Source: Ferrithrix thermotolerans DSM 19514 (GTDB taxonomy: Bacteria > Actinomycetota > Acidimicrobiia > Acidimicrobiales > Ilumatobacteraceae). From it: 64,000 nt of DNA. The DNA is taken from positions 1-64,000 of the forward strand of contig CAMASN010000009.1 of NCBI GenBank assembly GCA_945861025.1, given 5' to 3'. Made by a program: the position numbers and the translations under genes. Shown here piece after piece: positions 9,153 to 18,239 of this stretch. Every line of letters begins with the position of its first letter. Within the stretch, counting starts at the first letter, position 1. The notes beneath the pieces were generated by a model. It made no database searches and was not told the DNA's origin. It saw only the letters and a program-made list of their open reading frames with translations.

Positions 9153-10273
9153 CGACCCTCCCTCGCAATCAGTTCGCCGATGCGGGCGAGCTGCGCGCTG
9201 CCTGAGCCGAGGGTGGTCTCAATCTGTACGCCCCAGAGGAAGTAGCGGTGAATTGGGTAATCAATGTCGGAGCCCATGCCACCATGCAGATGCTGACACA
9301 GATGCACCACCTTTTGACCACCCTCGCTGGCCCAGTACTTCGCAATGAGTACTTCTTGGCGTGACGGCAAGCCGTGCATCAGGCGCCAAGCGGCCTGCAG
9401 CATCGTGACGCGCATTGGCTCGGTGAGGATGAATGCGTCGGCGGCTTGGTGCCCCACTGCTTGGAATGTGCTGAGCGGCTTCGAGAACTGCAAACGACCG
9501 CTGGTGTACGCAGCAGTCTGCTCGATGGCCGCACCGCAAACGCCGAGTTGCAAGGCGCACAATCCAACGAGCGCTCGTTCGAGAATGAAATGCAACTGCT
9601 CTTCGCCATCGCCGTCGGGGCCGCCGAGACGATCATCGGCCGACACCATGGTGTCGATCACGAGATGCGCATGCGGCTGATGGTTCGTGGCGCGAACAGG
9701 CTCGACCACAACGCCCGCTTGCGTGGGATCAAGCAGAAACACACCGATGCGCCCGTCGTCTTGACGAGCAGTGATGAGCACGCGCTGAGCGAACTGAGCT
9801 GCCGGAACCGTGGGCTTGAAGCCTTTCAGATGCCAACCGTTCGCCGTGCGGGTAGCGGTGGTGAGTGGACGCAACGCGTCGTCGGCACCGCGTTCGTTGA
9901 GGGCCGCGCTGAGCACGACATCGCCGGCGCACACGCCTGGCAGCCACTGCGCGCGTTGCGCTGCTGTACCAAACTCGGCGATAGGCAAAGCGCCCAGCGC
10001 CAAGGTGGCCCATACGGGTACCGGTGCCACGCGGCGACCCTGCTCTTCGAGGATCAAACCGAGCTCTACCAAGCCAAAGCCGCTGCCGCCGTCGTCTTCG
10101 GGGATGCACAAACCGAGCAGGTTTGCCTTGGCGAGTTCGCTCCACAAGTCGCGGTCGAAGCCATCGCCTTCGCGCTCGATGTACTTCACGCGCTCGACGG
10201 ATGCGTGGCCTTCGAAAATCTGCCGGGCGAGATCACTGACGACCTTTTGTTCGTCGCTGATATCAAAGTTCAC
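9149..10273 (-). CDS. Acyl-CoA dehydrogenase, FadE28 (ChsE1)-like
   Basis: A 374-residue acyl-CoA dehydrogenase starting GTG at VNFDISDEQ, where GTGA overlaps the stop of chsH2. The C-terminal half has FSKPLSTFQAVGH, MLQAAWRLMHGL, KYWASEGGQKVVHLCQHLHGGMG and YPIHRYFLWG, typical of the divergent small-type partners of steroid ChsE heterotetramers. It sits exactly between chsH2 and chsH1, where an enzyme making the three-carbon side-chain enoyl-CoA is expected, so a FadE28-like role is inferred. Its partner may be the FadE29-like protein at 769 or the acyl-CoA dehydrogenase at 11232. The central region is rather divergent and orthology is uncertain. Confidence 0.85.
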   Translation of the reverse strand: MNFDISDEQKVVSDLARQIFEGHASVERVKYIEREGDGFDRDLWSELAKANLLGLCIPEDDGGSGFGLVELGLILEEQGRRVAPVPVWATLALGALPIAEFGTAAQRAQWLPGVCAGDVVLSAALNERGADDALRPLTTATRTANGWHLKGFKPTVPAAQFAQRVLITARQDDGRIGVFLLDPTQAGVVVEPVRATNHQPHAHLVIDTMVSADDRLGGPDGDGEEQLHFILERALVGLCALQLGVCGAAIEQTAAYTSGRLQFSKPLSTFQAVGHQAADAFILTEPMRVTMLQAAWRLMHGLPSRQEVLIAKYWASEGGQKVVHLCQHLHGGMGSDIDYPIHRYFLWGVQIETTLGSGSAQLARIGELIAREGR

Positions 10274-11235
10274 GATTGCACCACCTTGAAGAATGGCAAC
10301 GACAGGTCGTCGTCGCACATGCGGACCTCGAGTTGAACTGCTGCGCCGATCACGAGTTGTTCGGCATTGGTATCGACCGTGTTAGCCACGACTCGCACGC
10401 CTTCATCGAGATCGACCAACACCACTTGGTTGGGATACTCGATGCTCGGAATCTGCGGGTAGTGCACCACCACAAAGCTATGAATGCGACCTCGGCCGCC
10501 AGCCTCGATGGTGTCCCAAGCAAGAGAGCGACACTCGCGACACATCGGCGCCGCTGGATGGCGCAACACGCCGCATTCGGCACAGCGCTGAATGAGCAAC
10601 TTGCCCTGCTTGAGTCCTTCGAACCAGAACAGGTGGTCGAACGTCAGTGAAGGGCGCGGCCGCAATGGCTTGGGCGCGGCCGGTGCTGGCTTGGGCGCAG
10701 GCCTGAACTTGAGAATGCGAAACAGCATTGATCCAACACGCTCGCCAGCGGCGTCGAAGTAGTCCTGACGGGTGGTGATGAAGTGCCCAGTTCCGAGGCC
10801 TGTGGTCTTCTCGCCGGACACCGAGTCGATCACGGTACGCATGGTGAGGTGGTCGCCAGGGCGAAGGTAACGGTCGTACGTCTGCTCGCAGTTGGTGGCC
10901 ACCACCGAGGTGAAACCATTCGACTCAACGGCATTGGTGAGCTGGCTATATGGGTTTGATTCGCTCTCGTCGCGGCCTTGACCGAACGGACGCATCACCC
11001 ACGCCTGCAACATGGTGGGCGGGGCCACAAGGCCACCGTGCACCGATGCCGCAGCGGCCGAAGCGTCGAGGTACACCGGGTTCGTGTCGCCCATTGCCTC
11101 GCACCAATGGCGCACCATGGGCACGTTCACTTCGTCGGGGGCCACAGCGACCACGCCGATTTCGAGACCCACGAACTGCTGCAGCGATGCTTCGAACGCG
11201 GCTGAGGCGGTGGTGTCGGTGGGTGCTGTTGTCAT
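10270..11235 (-). CDS. chsH2: ChsH2, MaoC-like hydratase fused to DUF35
   Basis: A 321-residue two-domain protein. Residues about 20-170 are a MaoC-like hot-dog domain (AMGDTNPVYLD, GLVAPPTMLQ). After a proline/alanine-rich linker (about 175-195) comes a DUF35 domain with zinc-ribbon CAECG and CREC and an OB-fold tail. The N-domain combines with ChsH1 as hydratase; the DUF35 domain binds Ltp2 so that hydration and retro-aldol cleavage are coupled. I started at MTTAPTDTTAS, whose ATGA overlaps the upstream acyl-CoA dehydrogenase. Domain order and position match mycobacterial ChsH2. Confidence 0.93.
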   Translation of the reverse strand: MTTAPTDTTASAAFEASLQQFVGLEIGVVAVAPDEVNVPMVRHWCEAMGDTNPVYLDASAAAASVHGGLVAPPTMLQAWVMRPFGQGRDESESNPYSQLTNAVESNGFTSVVATNCEQTYDRYLRPGDHLTMRTVIDSVSGEKTTGLGTGHFITTRQDYFDAAGERVGSMLFRILKFRPAPKPAPAAPKPLRPRPSLTFDHLFWFEGLKQGKLLIQRCAECGVLRHPAAPMCRECRSLAWDTIEAGGRGRIHSFVVVHYPQIPSIEYPNQVVLVDLDEGVRVVANTVDTNAEQLVIGAAVQLEVRMCDDDLSLPFFKVVQS

Positions 11236-12452
11236 CGTGTGCTCCCTCGAGTTTCGCGCCATGGAAGGTCGCGGTCGGCTGCAGGTTCGCGTGGCAGGCC
11301 AAGCGCGCGCTCGCCGATCACGTTGCCCTGAATTTCGTCGGTGCCGCCGCCGAGCCGCACGGCGTATTGGCCTAAGAATGTTTGCTGCCACAGCCCGTCG
11401 TCGAGGGCAGAATCGCCCCACAACGAACCGTCGGCACCCTGGATGGTGAGTGCCAATCCAGTGGTCTGCGCCCAGTGGCGGGCATAAAACAACTTCATCG
11501 TGCTGGCCACTACACCGGGCATCTCACCGCGACTGATCGAGGTGCGCAAGCGGTAGCCCATGTATTGCAGCACGGCTGCGCGCGAGTGAGCCTTGGCGAT
11601 GCCCTGACGCACGACGGGGTCGTCGGTGCGGCCATAGTGCCGAGCCAGTTCAATGAGCTCTTGGATGCTCCACGCCGTATTGCCGCCACCGATGAGCGCC
11701 CGCTCGTTCGACAACGTGGTGTGCGCAATCTTCCAACCGGCGTTTACTTCGCCCACAACGTTGGCGACCGGAATGCGCACGTCGGTAAGAAACACTTCGT
11801 TGAAGTGAGCCACACCGGTGATTTGGCGCAGCGGACGAACCTCGATACCAGGCGCTTTCATATCGAGAATGAAGTAGGTGATGCCCGCATGCTTTGGTGC
11901 GTCAGGATCGGTGCGGGCAAGCAGAATTGCGAACTCGCTGTGCTGAGCACCCGAGGTCCACACCTTTTGTCCGTTGATGATCCACTCGCCGCCATCGAGC
12001 ACAGCGCGAGCGCCGATGTTGGCAAGGTCGCTGCCCGCTTCGGGCTCGCTGAACAGCTGGCACCACACCTCGTCGCCACGCAACATGGCATCGAGATAGC
12101 CGCGCTGCTGGTCGGTGCCGTGCATCATCAGCGTGGGTGCAACCATGCCGTGCGCCACAGCAAACGCGCCGGTTGACACGTCGAACTTGCTCTGCTCTTC
12201 GCCGAAGATTGCGGCCTGCCATGGCGTGCCGCCGCGACCACCGAAACGCTTGGGCCACGTGAGCCCCGCCCATCCGCCGTCGTACAACACGCGTTGCCAG
12301 TTGCGGCACGCCTGAGCGTGTTCGTCTTGCTCTATGTCGGTGGACGACTGCTTGTGCCGTTTCGTTGGATCACGATGAGGTGCGTTTTGCTCGAGCCAGG
12401 AGCGAGCCTCGGCCCTGAATGCTGCTTCTTCTACGGAGTCGCCGATGTCCAT
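11232..12452 (-). CDS. Acyl-CoA dehydrogenase
   Basis: A 406-residue full-size acyl-CoA dehydrogenase beginning MDIGDSVEEAAFRAEARSWL. LTWPKRFGGRGG, QLFSEPEAGSDLANIGARA, NGQKVWTSGAQHSEF, ITGVAHFNEVFLTDVRIP and LGGGTDEIQGNVIGERALGLP mark flavin and substrate regions. The probable base is the Glu in LSNERALIGG. It sits 3 nt after the LLM gene and overlaps chsH2 by ATGA, so it is co-expressed with the side-chain operon. Mycobacterial igr operons carry only fadE28/fadE29, so this may be an alternative large subunit for the FadE28-like protein or act on another acyl-CoA. The subfamily is not assigned. Confidence 0.9.
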   Translation of the reverse strand: MDIGDSVEEAAFRAEARSWLEQNAPHRDPTKRHKQSSTDIEQDEHAQACRNWQRVLYDGGWAGLTWPKRFGGRGGTPWQAAIFGEEQSKFDVSTGAFAVAHGMVAPTLMMHGTDQQRGYLDAMLRGDEVWCQLFSEPEAGSDLANIGARAVLDGGEWIINGQKVWTSGAQHSEFAILLARTDPDAPKHAGITYFILDMKAPGIEVRPLRQITGVAHFNEVFLTDVRIPVANVVGEVNAGWKIAHTTLSNERALIGGGNTAWSIQELIELARHYGRTDDPVVRQGIAKAHSRAAVLQYMGYRLRTSISRGEMPGVVASTMKLFYARHWAQTTGLALTIQGADGSLWGDSALDDGLWQQTFLGQYAVRLGGGTDEIQGNVIGERALGLPREPAADRDLPWRETRGSTR

Positions 12453-12455
12453 TGG

Positions 12456-13598
12456 TCAGATCCCCGGGACCAGCGAGTCGGCGCCCAACTGGGCCTCGCG
12501 CTGACGCTTGGTGCTGTGCACTGGGTCCTTGTCGAACTCAGGCAACACGTACTTGCCGAAGGTCTCGTAGGCCTCGGTGGCGTTCTCGAGCGACACATCG
12601 GTAGAGAAGGTTCCGAACGCGATCTGGTCTGCGCCGATTGCCTCGTAACGCTTCAGCGACGCAATTGCTTCGTCGGGTGAGCCAACGGCGACGATGCCCT
12701 TGCGGATGGCGTACTCGAGACCCTCAGGCTGTGCGGGCGGGGGAATCTCGGGCCACTTCGGCTGTCCATCTGAGATGGGGAAACTATCGAGGTACTTGAG
12801 CAGCAACGCTGTGTGATAGTTGCCGCGGTTGTTCAGCGAAATCTCGCGGGCGCGCTGGCCGTCTTCGAGCACCATCATGTCGGTGGTGACCATGATGTTG
12901 TTGTTCACGTAGCCGCCCACTGGCTCGGCTTTGTCGATGGTCTTTTTGTAGAGCTCGATCATCGGCGCAAGCGTGTCGGGGGTGCCGAGCGTGAAACAAA
13001 GCACACCAAGCCCGAGACGCGCTGCCTTTTCGAACGTGCCCGGCGAACCTGCTGCAACCCAGATCGGTGGATGTGGGTTGGTGTAGGGCTTCGGCAACAC
13101 ATTACGACGAGGCATCGTAAAGTGCTTGCCCTCGTACGGACCGTACTCACCGGCGCCCATCATCTTGATGATCTCCGGCAGTGTCTCGTCGTACATCTCG
13201 CGGGTGACATCCATCGAGTCGATGTTGAAACCAAACACCTCGGTGCTCGACGAACCGCGGCCGGTGCCCCACTCGAAACGACCTTGACCAAGGTGATCGA
13301 GCATCGCCACTTTTTCGGCGACGCGTGATGGCGGCGACACGTTTGGGGTGATGTTGATGATGCCCGAGCCGATGTGGATGTTCTTGGTGCGAGCCAACGC
13401 AAATGCCATGAAGGCTTCGCTAGCCGAGAGGTGCGAATACTCGTCGAGGAAGTGATGCTCGCTGGCCCACGCGTATTTGAAACCGACCCGGTCGGCCACT
13501 TCGATGAGGGCGATCTCTTCGCGCAGCACGTCGTATTCGGTGCGCTCGGCGCGCCGGTGAACCGGGTGGTACATCTGATTAAACAGACCGAATTCCAT
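12456..13598 (-). CDS. LLM-class flavin-dependent oxidoreductase
   Basis: A 380-residue LLM enzyme starting MEFGLFNQMYHP, with GAGGGG about eight bases before the ATG; a longer frame begins seven codons earlier but lacks such a site. EHHFLDEYSHLSASE, GSGIINITPNVSPP, GQGRFEWGTGRGSSS and PPIWVAAGSPGTFEKAARLGLG are characteristic of bacterial luciferase-like monooxygenases. It is the promoter-proximal gene of the operon ending in ltp2. A monooxygenase or F420-dependent reductase role on a steroid CoA ester is inferred from context only. No palindrome of the S1 type is seen in the 134 bp upstream. Confidence 0.88.
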   Translation of the reverse strand: MEFGLFNQMYHPVHRRAERTEYDVLREEIALIEVADRVGFKYAWASEHHFLDEYSHLSASEAFMAFALARTKNIHIGSGIINITPNVSPPSRVAEKVAMLDHLGQGRFEWGTGRGSSSTEVFGFNIDSMDVTREMYDETLPEIIKMMGAGEYGPYEGKHFTMPRRNVLPKPYTNPHPPIWVAAGSPGTFEKAARLGLGVLCFTLGTPDTLAPMIELYKKTIDKAEPVGGYVNNNIMVTTDMMVLEDGQRAREISLNNRGNYHTALLLKYLDSFPISDGQPKWPEIPPPAQPEGLEYAIRKGIVAVGSPDEAIASLKRYEAIGADQIAFGTFSTDVSLENATEAYETFGKYVLPEFDKDPVHSTKRQREAQLGADSLVPGI

Positions 13599-13702
13599 GA
13601 CTAACCCCTCGTAGCTCAACGCTCAAGCAAGCACGCCCCCGAGGCGCGCAAACAAGACCACAACTTAGCCCAACGGGGGGTAATCAACTGCATTAGAAGT
13701 AC

Positions 13703-13718
13703 CGGATTCGGAAATCCG
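13703..13718 (-). terminator. Short hairpin after the CoA-transferase gene
   Basis: CGGATT and AATCCG form a perfect 6-bp stem with a 4-nt loop, beginning 15 nt past the stop of the minus-strand CoA-transferase. No T-run follows on that strand. It could be a weak terminator separating this gene from the LLM-ltp2 operon. Confidence 0.3.
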
Positions 13719-13732
13719 TTTGGGACGGCTGA

Positions 13733-14962
13733 TCAGCCCAACGCACCTGATTCGTGCAGTGCCGCCAAACGCTGCGGCTCGTAGCCGAGCACACGCTGCA
13801 ACACAGCGTCGGTGTGCTCACCGATGCCCGGTGCCTTCGTTGGAATTGGGGCCTCTTCGCCGGCGACGTTCAGCGGGAACATCAGTTGCTCGCAGCCCGT
13901 TTGCTGCATCGTGGTCCATGTAAACCGGTCGATGAACTGCGGGTCGTCGATGACTGTTTGCGGCGTGTTGACGGGAGCAATGGTGGTGTTGTTCTCGGTG
14001 GCAAACCGCAGCCATTCGGCCGAGGTGCGGGTGAGAAAGACGCGACGCAACTCTTCTTGTAGTTCGATATTGCCACGAGCGTGATCGGCGTATTTGCTCC
14101 CTGGATAGAGCTCGAACAGGTCTTCTCGGCCCAGACCGACGCAGAAGTTTTTCCAAAAGGACTGCTCACTGGCCATGAACAACACATGACCGTCGGCCGA
14201 AGCGTAGAACTGATAGCGAACGCCTTCCCACATGCCGCCAAGGCCTGGCTTGCGGCGCTCGAAATTGTCGCTGGAGTTGCCGGTGACCACATCGGCGGGC
14301 TGCTCGTAGGCCTTCCAACTCTCGATGCGATACCAGTCGAAGTACGCGGCGGCGTCGCTCTGCGCAATCTCCATGTAGGCACCCTCGCCGGTTGTGCGAG
14401 CACGAACCAGCGCGGCGAGCACGGCCATTGCGCCAAACGCCGGGCCCGCAGTGATACCGATATTGGTCTGGTCGGGCGTGCGGCAGAATCCGTCGGCATC
14501 GACCACTGGGTTCACTTGGCCAGCCCACGAATCAAACGCAACACCGTGGGCGGGCAAATCGCGATACGGGCCGGTGGCGCCGTAACCGCTGATGCTGCAA
14601 AAGACGATGGCGGGGTTGATCTTGCGCAACCGCTCGTGGGTGAAGCCGCGCTTATCGAGAAAGCCCGGGCGCATTGCTTCGATGATGACATCTGATTTGG
14701 CGATGAGTTCTTCAAAGACAGCAAGCGCCTCTGGGTTCTTGAGATCGAGGACGAGCGACTCTTTGCCGCGATTGATGTGCAGATGCATCAGCGATATGCC
14801 ATCAACAATCGGCCATGTCATCTGGCGCACGTAGTCGCCTGACGGAGCCTCAATCTTGATGACTTCGGCCCCGAAGTCGACCAGGTGAGCAGCCAACGCT
14901 GCTGGGCCGAGCAACGACAGGTCAAGCACCCGAACACCTGCAAGTAATCCACTACCCGACAT
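13733..14962 (-). CDS. CaiB/BaiF family (type III) CoA-transferase homolog
   Basis: A 409-residue type III CoA-transferase-like protein. GVRVLDLSLLGPAALAAHLVDFGAEVIKIE and LVLDLKNPE are the family N-terminal signatures; CSISGYGATGPYRDLPAHG is the central one. Start at MSGSGLLAG, ATG with AGGAG six bases upstream; a TTG two codons earlier is possible. Aligned by eye with the paralog at 49199 (ALGDIGTALFG), the Asp that carries the CoA ester intermediate is replaced by Ile in NIGITAGPAFG. It may therefore be a non-classical transferase or a racemase-like variant. It is adjacent to the LLM gene at 14996 and probably co-transcribed with it. Confidence 0.88.
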   Translation of the reverse strand: MSGSGLLAGVRVLDLSLLGPAALAAHLVDFGAEVIKIEAPSGDYVRQMTWPIVDGISLMHLHINRGKESLVLDLKNPEALAVFEELIAKSDVIIEAMRPGFLDKRGFTHERLRKINPAIVFCSISGYGATGPYRDLPAHGVAFDSWAGQVNPVVDADGFCRTPDQTNIGITAGPAFGAMAVLAALVRARTTGEGAYMEIAQSDAAAYFDWYRIESWKAYEQPADVVTGNSSDNFERRKPGLGGMWEGVRYQFYASADGHVLFMASEQSFWKNFCVGLGREDLFELYPGSKYADHARGNIELQEELRRVFLTRTSAEWLRFATENNTTIAPVNTPQTVIDDPQFIDRFTWTTMQQTGCEQLMFPLNVAGEEAPIPTKAPGIGEHTDAVLQRVLGYEPQRLAALHESGALG

Positions 14963-14995
14963 GTTCAACTCCTGATCTCGCTGCTCGCCGCAACC

Positions 14996-15983
14996 TCATG
15001 ACGCACTGTTCAGTTGCGCCAGTACATCTTGCTCAAATATACGCAGACCGCGCCAAGCCAGATCGGGTGGGATTCCACCAACCATTGGATGCATCAACAC
15101 AAAGGCAAACGATCCGGCCAGCTCAATCTCGGCCAGCAGGAGATCGGGAGTGAGTACGCGATACATGCCAGCGGCTCGCACAGCATCGACATCGGCGAGT
15201 TGTTCATACATGCCAGCGAGGCCCGCATCGGCCATCCACTTGCCGTACGCATTGGTTTCGTGCAAGAAGTACTCGCCCACATCTCGCCATCCTTGCTCGA
15301 CATCGTGAGCGAGATAGAAGTTGCCAATGCCCGAACCGAAGTGAGGGCCCGGGTCTGGATGACCGAGCCCAATACGTTCGTCGCGGTACCACTGCCAATA
15401 CTCGGGCAGCGACGGCACGAAACCATCGGCGATACGGGCCGCTCTACGCGCTGCGCCTTCGGTGCTGCCCCCGAGCGAGATCGACGGGCCACCGCTGCGA
15501 TCAGGGGCTGGGGTCACGACCACCGTTCGACCCCGATGCTCAAACGGCTCGCCACTCCATGCTGCGCGCAGCGTATTCACGGTGGCCGAGGTGCGCCGGG
15601 CGCGCTCATTCATCGGAACACCAAACATCGCAAACTCATCAGCTACATACCCGTTGACCAGCACGAGGTCGAGTCGGCCGCCACTGATCAGATCGACCAC
15701 GGCTGCGTCTTCAGCCAATCGCAGCGGGTCGTGCAGCGGTGCAACCATCGCCGCAACATTGATTCGAATCGATCGCGTGCGTGCCGCCGCAGCGGCTGCC
15801 ATCACGAGCGGACTCGGGAGGTATCCGTCGGGACTGCCGTGGTGTTCAGACAGCACCAACAACATGAAGCCGAGCTCGTCGGCCCACTGCACCATGTCGA
15901 GGCCCGCGGCGTAACGCTCGGTCATTGCGGTCTGCGCGAACGCTGGATTCCGGAAGTCGAACCTCAAACCAAAGAACGCCACG
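14996..15983 (-). CDS. LLM-class flavin-dependent oxidoreductase
   Basis: A protein of about 328 residues of the luciferase-like family: VAFFGLRFDFRNP at the N-terminus, LSEHHGSPDGYLPSPL, RLDLVLVNGYVADEFAMFG, and SLGGSTEGAARRAARIADG for the flavin phosphate region. The start is uncertain. I prefer the GTG at 15983, preceded by GGGGG five bases upstream; GTG at 15995 or an ATG further upstream are alternatives. It is divergent from the YihY-like gene and lies 33 nt upstream of the CoA-transferase, a likely two-gene operon. The substrate is unknown. Confidence 0.83.
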
Positions 15984-16038
15984 GCGACCCCCACGTGCCT
16001 CGGCCGCGGTCGCGCCCGAAAGTGGCAAGATAGACGAT

Positions 16039-16956
16039 GTGAACGAGGCAGCACTACCTCTCGACGAGCACGAACGCGACGACCGTTGGCATCAGCGCAA
16101 AGAGCGCTTGGTGGCCATGCGCGCCATCAGTGTTCCGACGTCGATTGTGCAGCGGTTCTTCCACATCGACGGCATTCGTAAAGCAATGTTGATGGCTTTC
16201 AACTTGTTTATCTCGATTGTTCCGTTGATCATCATCATGTTTGCGTTCACATCACGCATGCGCAATCAGATCTCGCTGAGCCAGGTGTTCATCGAGCAGT
16301 TTCGGCTCAACGGCGGCACTGCAGCCGCCGTTCGCCAAGCCTTTCCCACAACCCGCAATATCTTGAAGATGGCGTCAGTGATTGCGACCGTGTCCTTCGG
16401 CGTGAGCGGGTTCGATGTGGCCTCTGTGTTCCAACGCACCTTCGCCGACGCATGGGGCGTACCCCGACTCAGCGGCTGGCGCGGCCCTACTCGCGGCGCG
16501 ATCTGGTTCATCGCCGTGTTTGCCACCTTCGCGCTCGGGCAGGTGCTGCAGCGCTTGCCAGCCAAGCACGGGCCGCTCTTGTATGCCGTTGCGATACCCC
16601 TCGTGCTGCTGATGAACTTTGTGTTTTGGCTCATTACGCCGCGCTTGCTGCTCGTCAAGCGCTTGGCTTGGGGCGATCTGCGGCCTGGGGCTGTTCTCGG
16701 GATGATCACCAGCACTGCGCTGTGGGGACTTTCAATCATCATCCTGCCAGGATGGTTCAGCTGGTACGGCCAGGGCTTTGGTGCCGTAGGTATTGCGCTG
16801 GCGTTGCTCAGTTGGACCTATGTGGTCAGCATCGTGTGGGTAGCCATCGTTGTTACATCGGCAATTATGTGGGAGCGATCAGCGGCCATCGACGATGTCG
16901 TCGACCTTACCGATGCCAGCCGTTTCGAACTCGCACGGGTTCGCGACAACAACTAG
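16039..16956 (+). CDS. YihY/RNase BN-like integral membrane protein
   Basis: A 305-residue membrane protein of the YihY (BrkB, formerly RNase BN) family. Roughly six hydrophobic segments are visible, such as AFNLFISIVPLIIIMFAF, TRGAIWFIAVFATFALG, LLYAVAIPLVLLMNFVFWL, GLSIIILPGW and VGIALALLSWTYVVSIVW. The charged N-terminus (DEHERDDRWHQRKER) is probably cytoplasmic. The GTG start has no strong ribosome site, so an internal Met (MRAISVP) is possible. The role of the family is poorly known. It is alone on the plus strand among catabolic genes, and its stop overlaps that of the convergent acyl-CoA dehydrogenase (CTAG). Confidence 0.82.
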   Translation: MNEAALPLDEHERDDRWHQRKERLVAMRAISVPTSIVQRFFHIDGIRKAMLMAFNLFISIVPLIIIMFAFTSRMRNQISLSQVFIEQFRLNGGTAAAVRQAFPTTRNILKMASVIATVSFGVSGFDVASVFQRTFADAWGVPRLSGWRGPTRGAIWFIAVFATFALGQVLQRLPAKHGPLLYAVAIPLVLLMNFVFWLITPRLLLVKRLAWGDLRPGAVLGMITSTALWGLSIIILPGWFSWYGQGFGAVGIALALLSWTYVVSIVWVAIVVTSAIMWERSAAIDDVVDLTDASRFELARVRDNN

Positions 16957-18098
16957 CGCCGCATGCGCGGCAACCCCAGATGACGCTCGGCGATGTTGTT
17001 GCGAATGATCTCACTGGTGCCGCCGTAAATGGTGGTTACAGGCGAATGGCGAGCGTCGTATTCGATCCAGCCATCGGCCGCCGCACCAGGCTGCTGAAAC
17101 TGCAAAAGGCCCTCAGCGCCAGCCATCTCTTGAAACCAGCGTGAAGCCTGCTGATAGGCCTCGCTTGCGAACAACTTGGTCATCGAGCCTTCGAGCCCGG
17201 GCATACCGCCCGACGCAGCGATCCACGCTGAGCGTTGGGTCAGCAACGCAGCCACATGGTTGTCGATGGCAACGCGTGCGAGTTTCTCGCGAACCGCTGG
17301 CTCGTTGATACGGCGCGAGTCGTGCGCCCACTGAGCGCTGTGACGGAGCAGCGATACGCCAGGATTGGAACCGCCCATCACGCCGCGCTCGAACGACAAC
17401 GCCACGCTCATCACCTGCCATCCGCCGTTTACTTCGCCGAGTACGCAGTGGTCGCCGACACGCACGTCGTCGTAGAACGTGGCGTTCGTGCGCTCTGTTG
17501 CCATGGTGTGCACCGGGTCGACACGCACACCCGGCGTATCCATCGGCAACAGGAACATCGTGAGACCGCGATGTCGTGGCAGCGATGCGTCGGTGCGAGC
17601 CAACAGAATCACCCACCGCGCTTCGTGCGCCATCGTGGTCCACATCTTGGCACCGTTGATGACCCACTGGTCGCCGTCGCGGGTGGCGCGAGTAGTAAGC
17701 GACGAGAGGTCGCTGCCAGCGTCGGCCTCGCTGTAGCCCAAACAGATCAAGGCGTCGCCGGCGGTGACCGCAGGGATGACCGCCGCCTTTTGCTCAGCGG
17801 TGCCCACGTGTTGGACGACGCCAGCGATCATCACCGCCATCGCCAGCGCATCGAGTGGTGCCCCAGCTTTTTCCATCTCGTTGAACAGCACCCACAGCTC
17901 GATTGGGTCGCCAGCGCCGAGCCCGGGCACCGCTCGCTCGACAAGACCTTCGGCTGCGAGCGCACGGTTCAGCGCCGGATTGTTGAACGTGCCCGATGCG
18001 TGCTGATGCTGCACTGCTTCGGGGGTGTGATGAGCAGCGATGATTTCGCGAACTCGTTCTCGGTAACGCACCACCTCTGGAGCAAGCTCAAAATCCAT
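16953..18098 (-). CDS. Acyl-CoA dehydrogenase, large-type subunit
   Basis: A 381-residue acyl-CoA dehydrogenase. Start at MDFELAPEVVRY, with GGAGGG upstream; an ATG seven codons earlier is possible. The longest open frame runs through the hairpin repeat at 18166-18212 and is unlikely. LGYSEADAGSDLSSLTTRA, NGAKMWTTMAHEARW, TERTNATFYDDVRVGD and the terminal TTIYGGTSEIIRNNIAERHLGLP are clear flavoprotein motifs; a Glu in LSFERGVMGG is the candidate base. It probably pairs with the small acyl-CoA dehydrogenase at 18240, as in the alpha2beta2 steroid enzymes. The specific substrate is not assigned. Confidence 0.88.
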   Translation of the reverse strand: MDFELAPEVVRYRERVREIIAAHHTPEAVQHQHASGTFNNPALNRALAAEGLVERAVPGLGAGDPIELWVLFNEMEKAGAPLDALAMAVMIAGVVQHVGTAEQKAAVIPAVTAGDALICLGYSEADAGSDLSSLTTRATRDGDQWVINGAKMWTTMAHEARWVILLARTDASLPRHRGLTMFLLPMDTPGVRVDPVHTMATERTNATFYDDVRVGDHCVLGEVNGGWQVMSVALSFERGVMGGSNPGVSLLRHSAQWAHDSRRINEPAVREKLARVAIDNHVAALLTQRSAWIAASGGMPGLEGSMTKLFASEAYQQASRWFQEMAGAEGLLQFQQPGAAADGWIEYDARHSPVTTIYGGTSEIIRNNIAERHLGLPRMRR

Positions 18099-18165
18099 GT
18101 CAGCCCCGCCCTCCCCCATCGTCGCCAAACGGTCTCCGCCAACCCGAATCTGCTCCACCAAACGG

Positions 18166-18212
18166 TTTGTTGAAGACAATTGGTTGACCCTTGACCAATT
18201 GGCTGCAACAAA
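18166..18212. repeat. Hairpin repeat element, copy A
   Basis: A 47-nt inverted repeat starting TTTGTTGAAGAC and ending CAACAAA, with an inner stem AATTGGTTGA against TTGACCAATT and loop CCC (a few mismatches or wobbles). It is the same length as copy B at 43736-43782, with the first 22 nt identical and a similar 15-nt left flank. It lies downstream of the minus gene ending at 18240 and could terminate that transcript, or be a REP-like mobile hairpin. Confidence 0.75.
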
Positions 18213-18239
18213 CTCGAGAATGGGCGGACTGTGAGTGGG

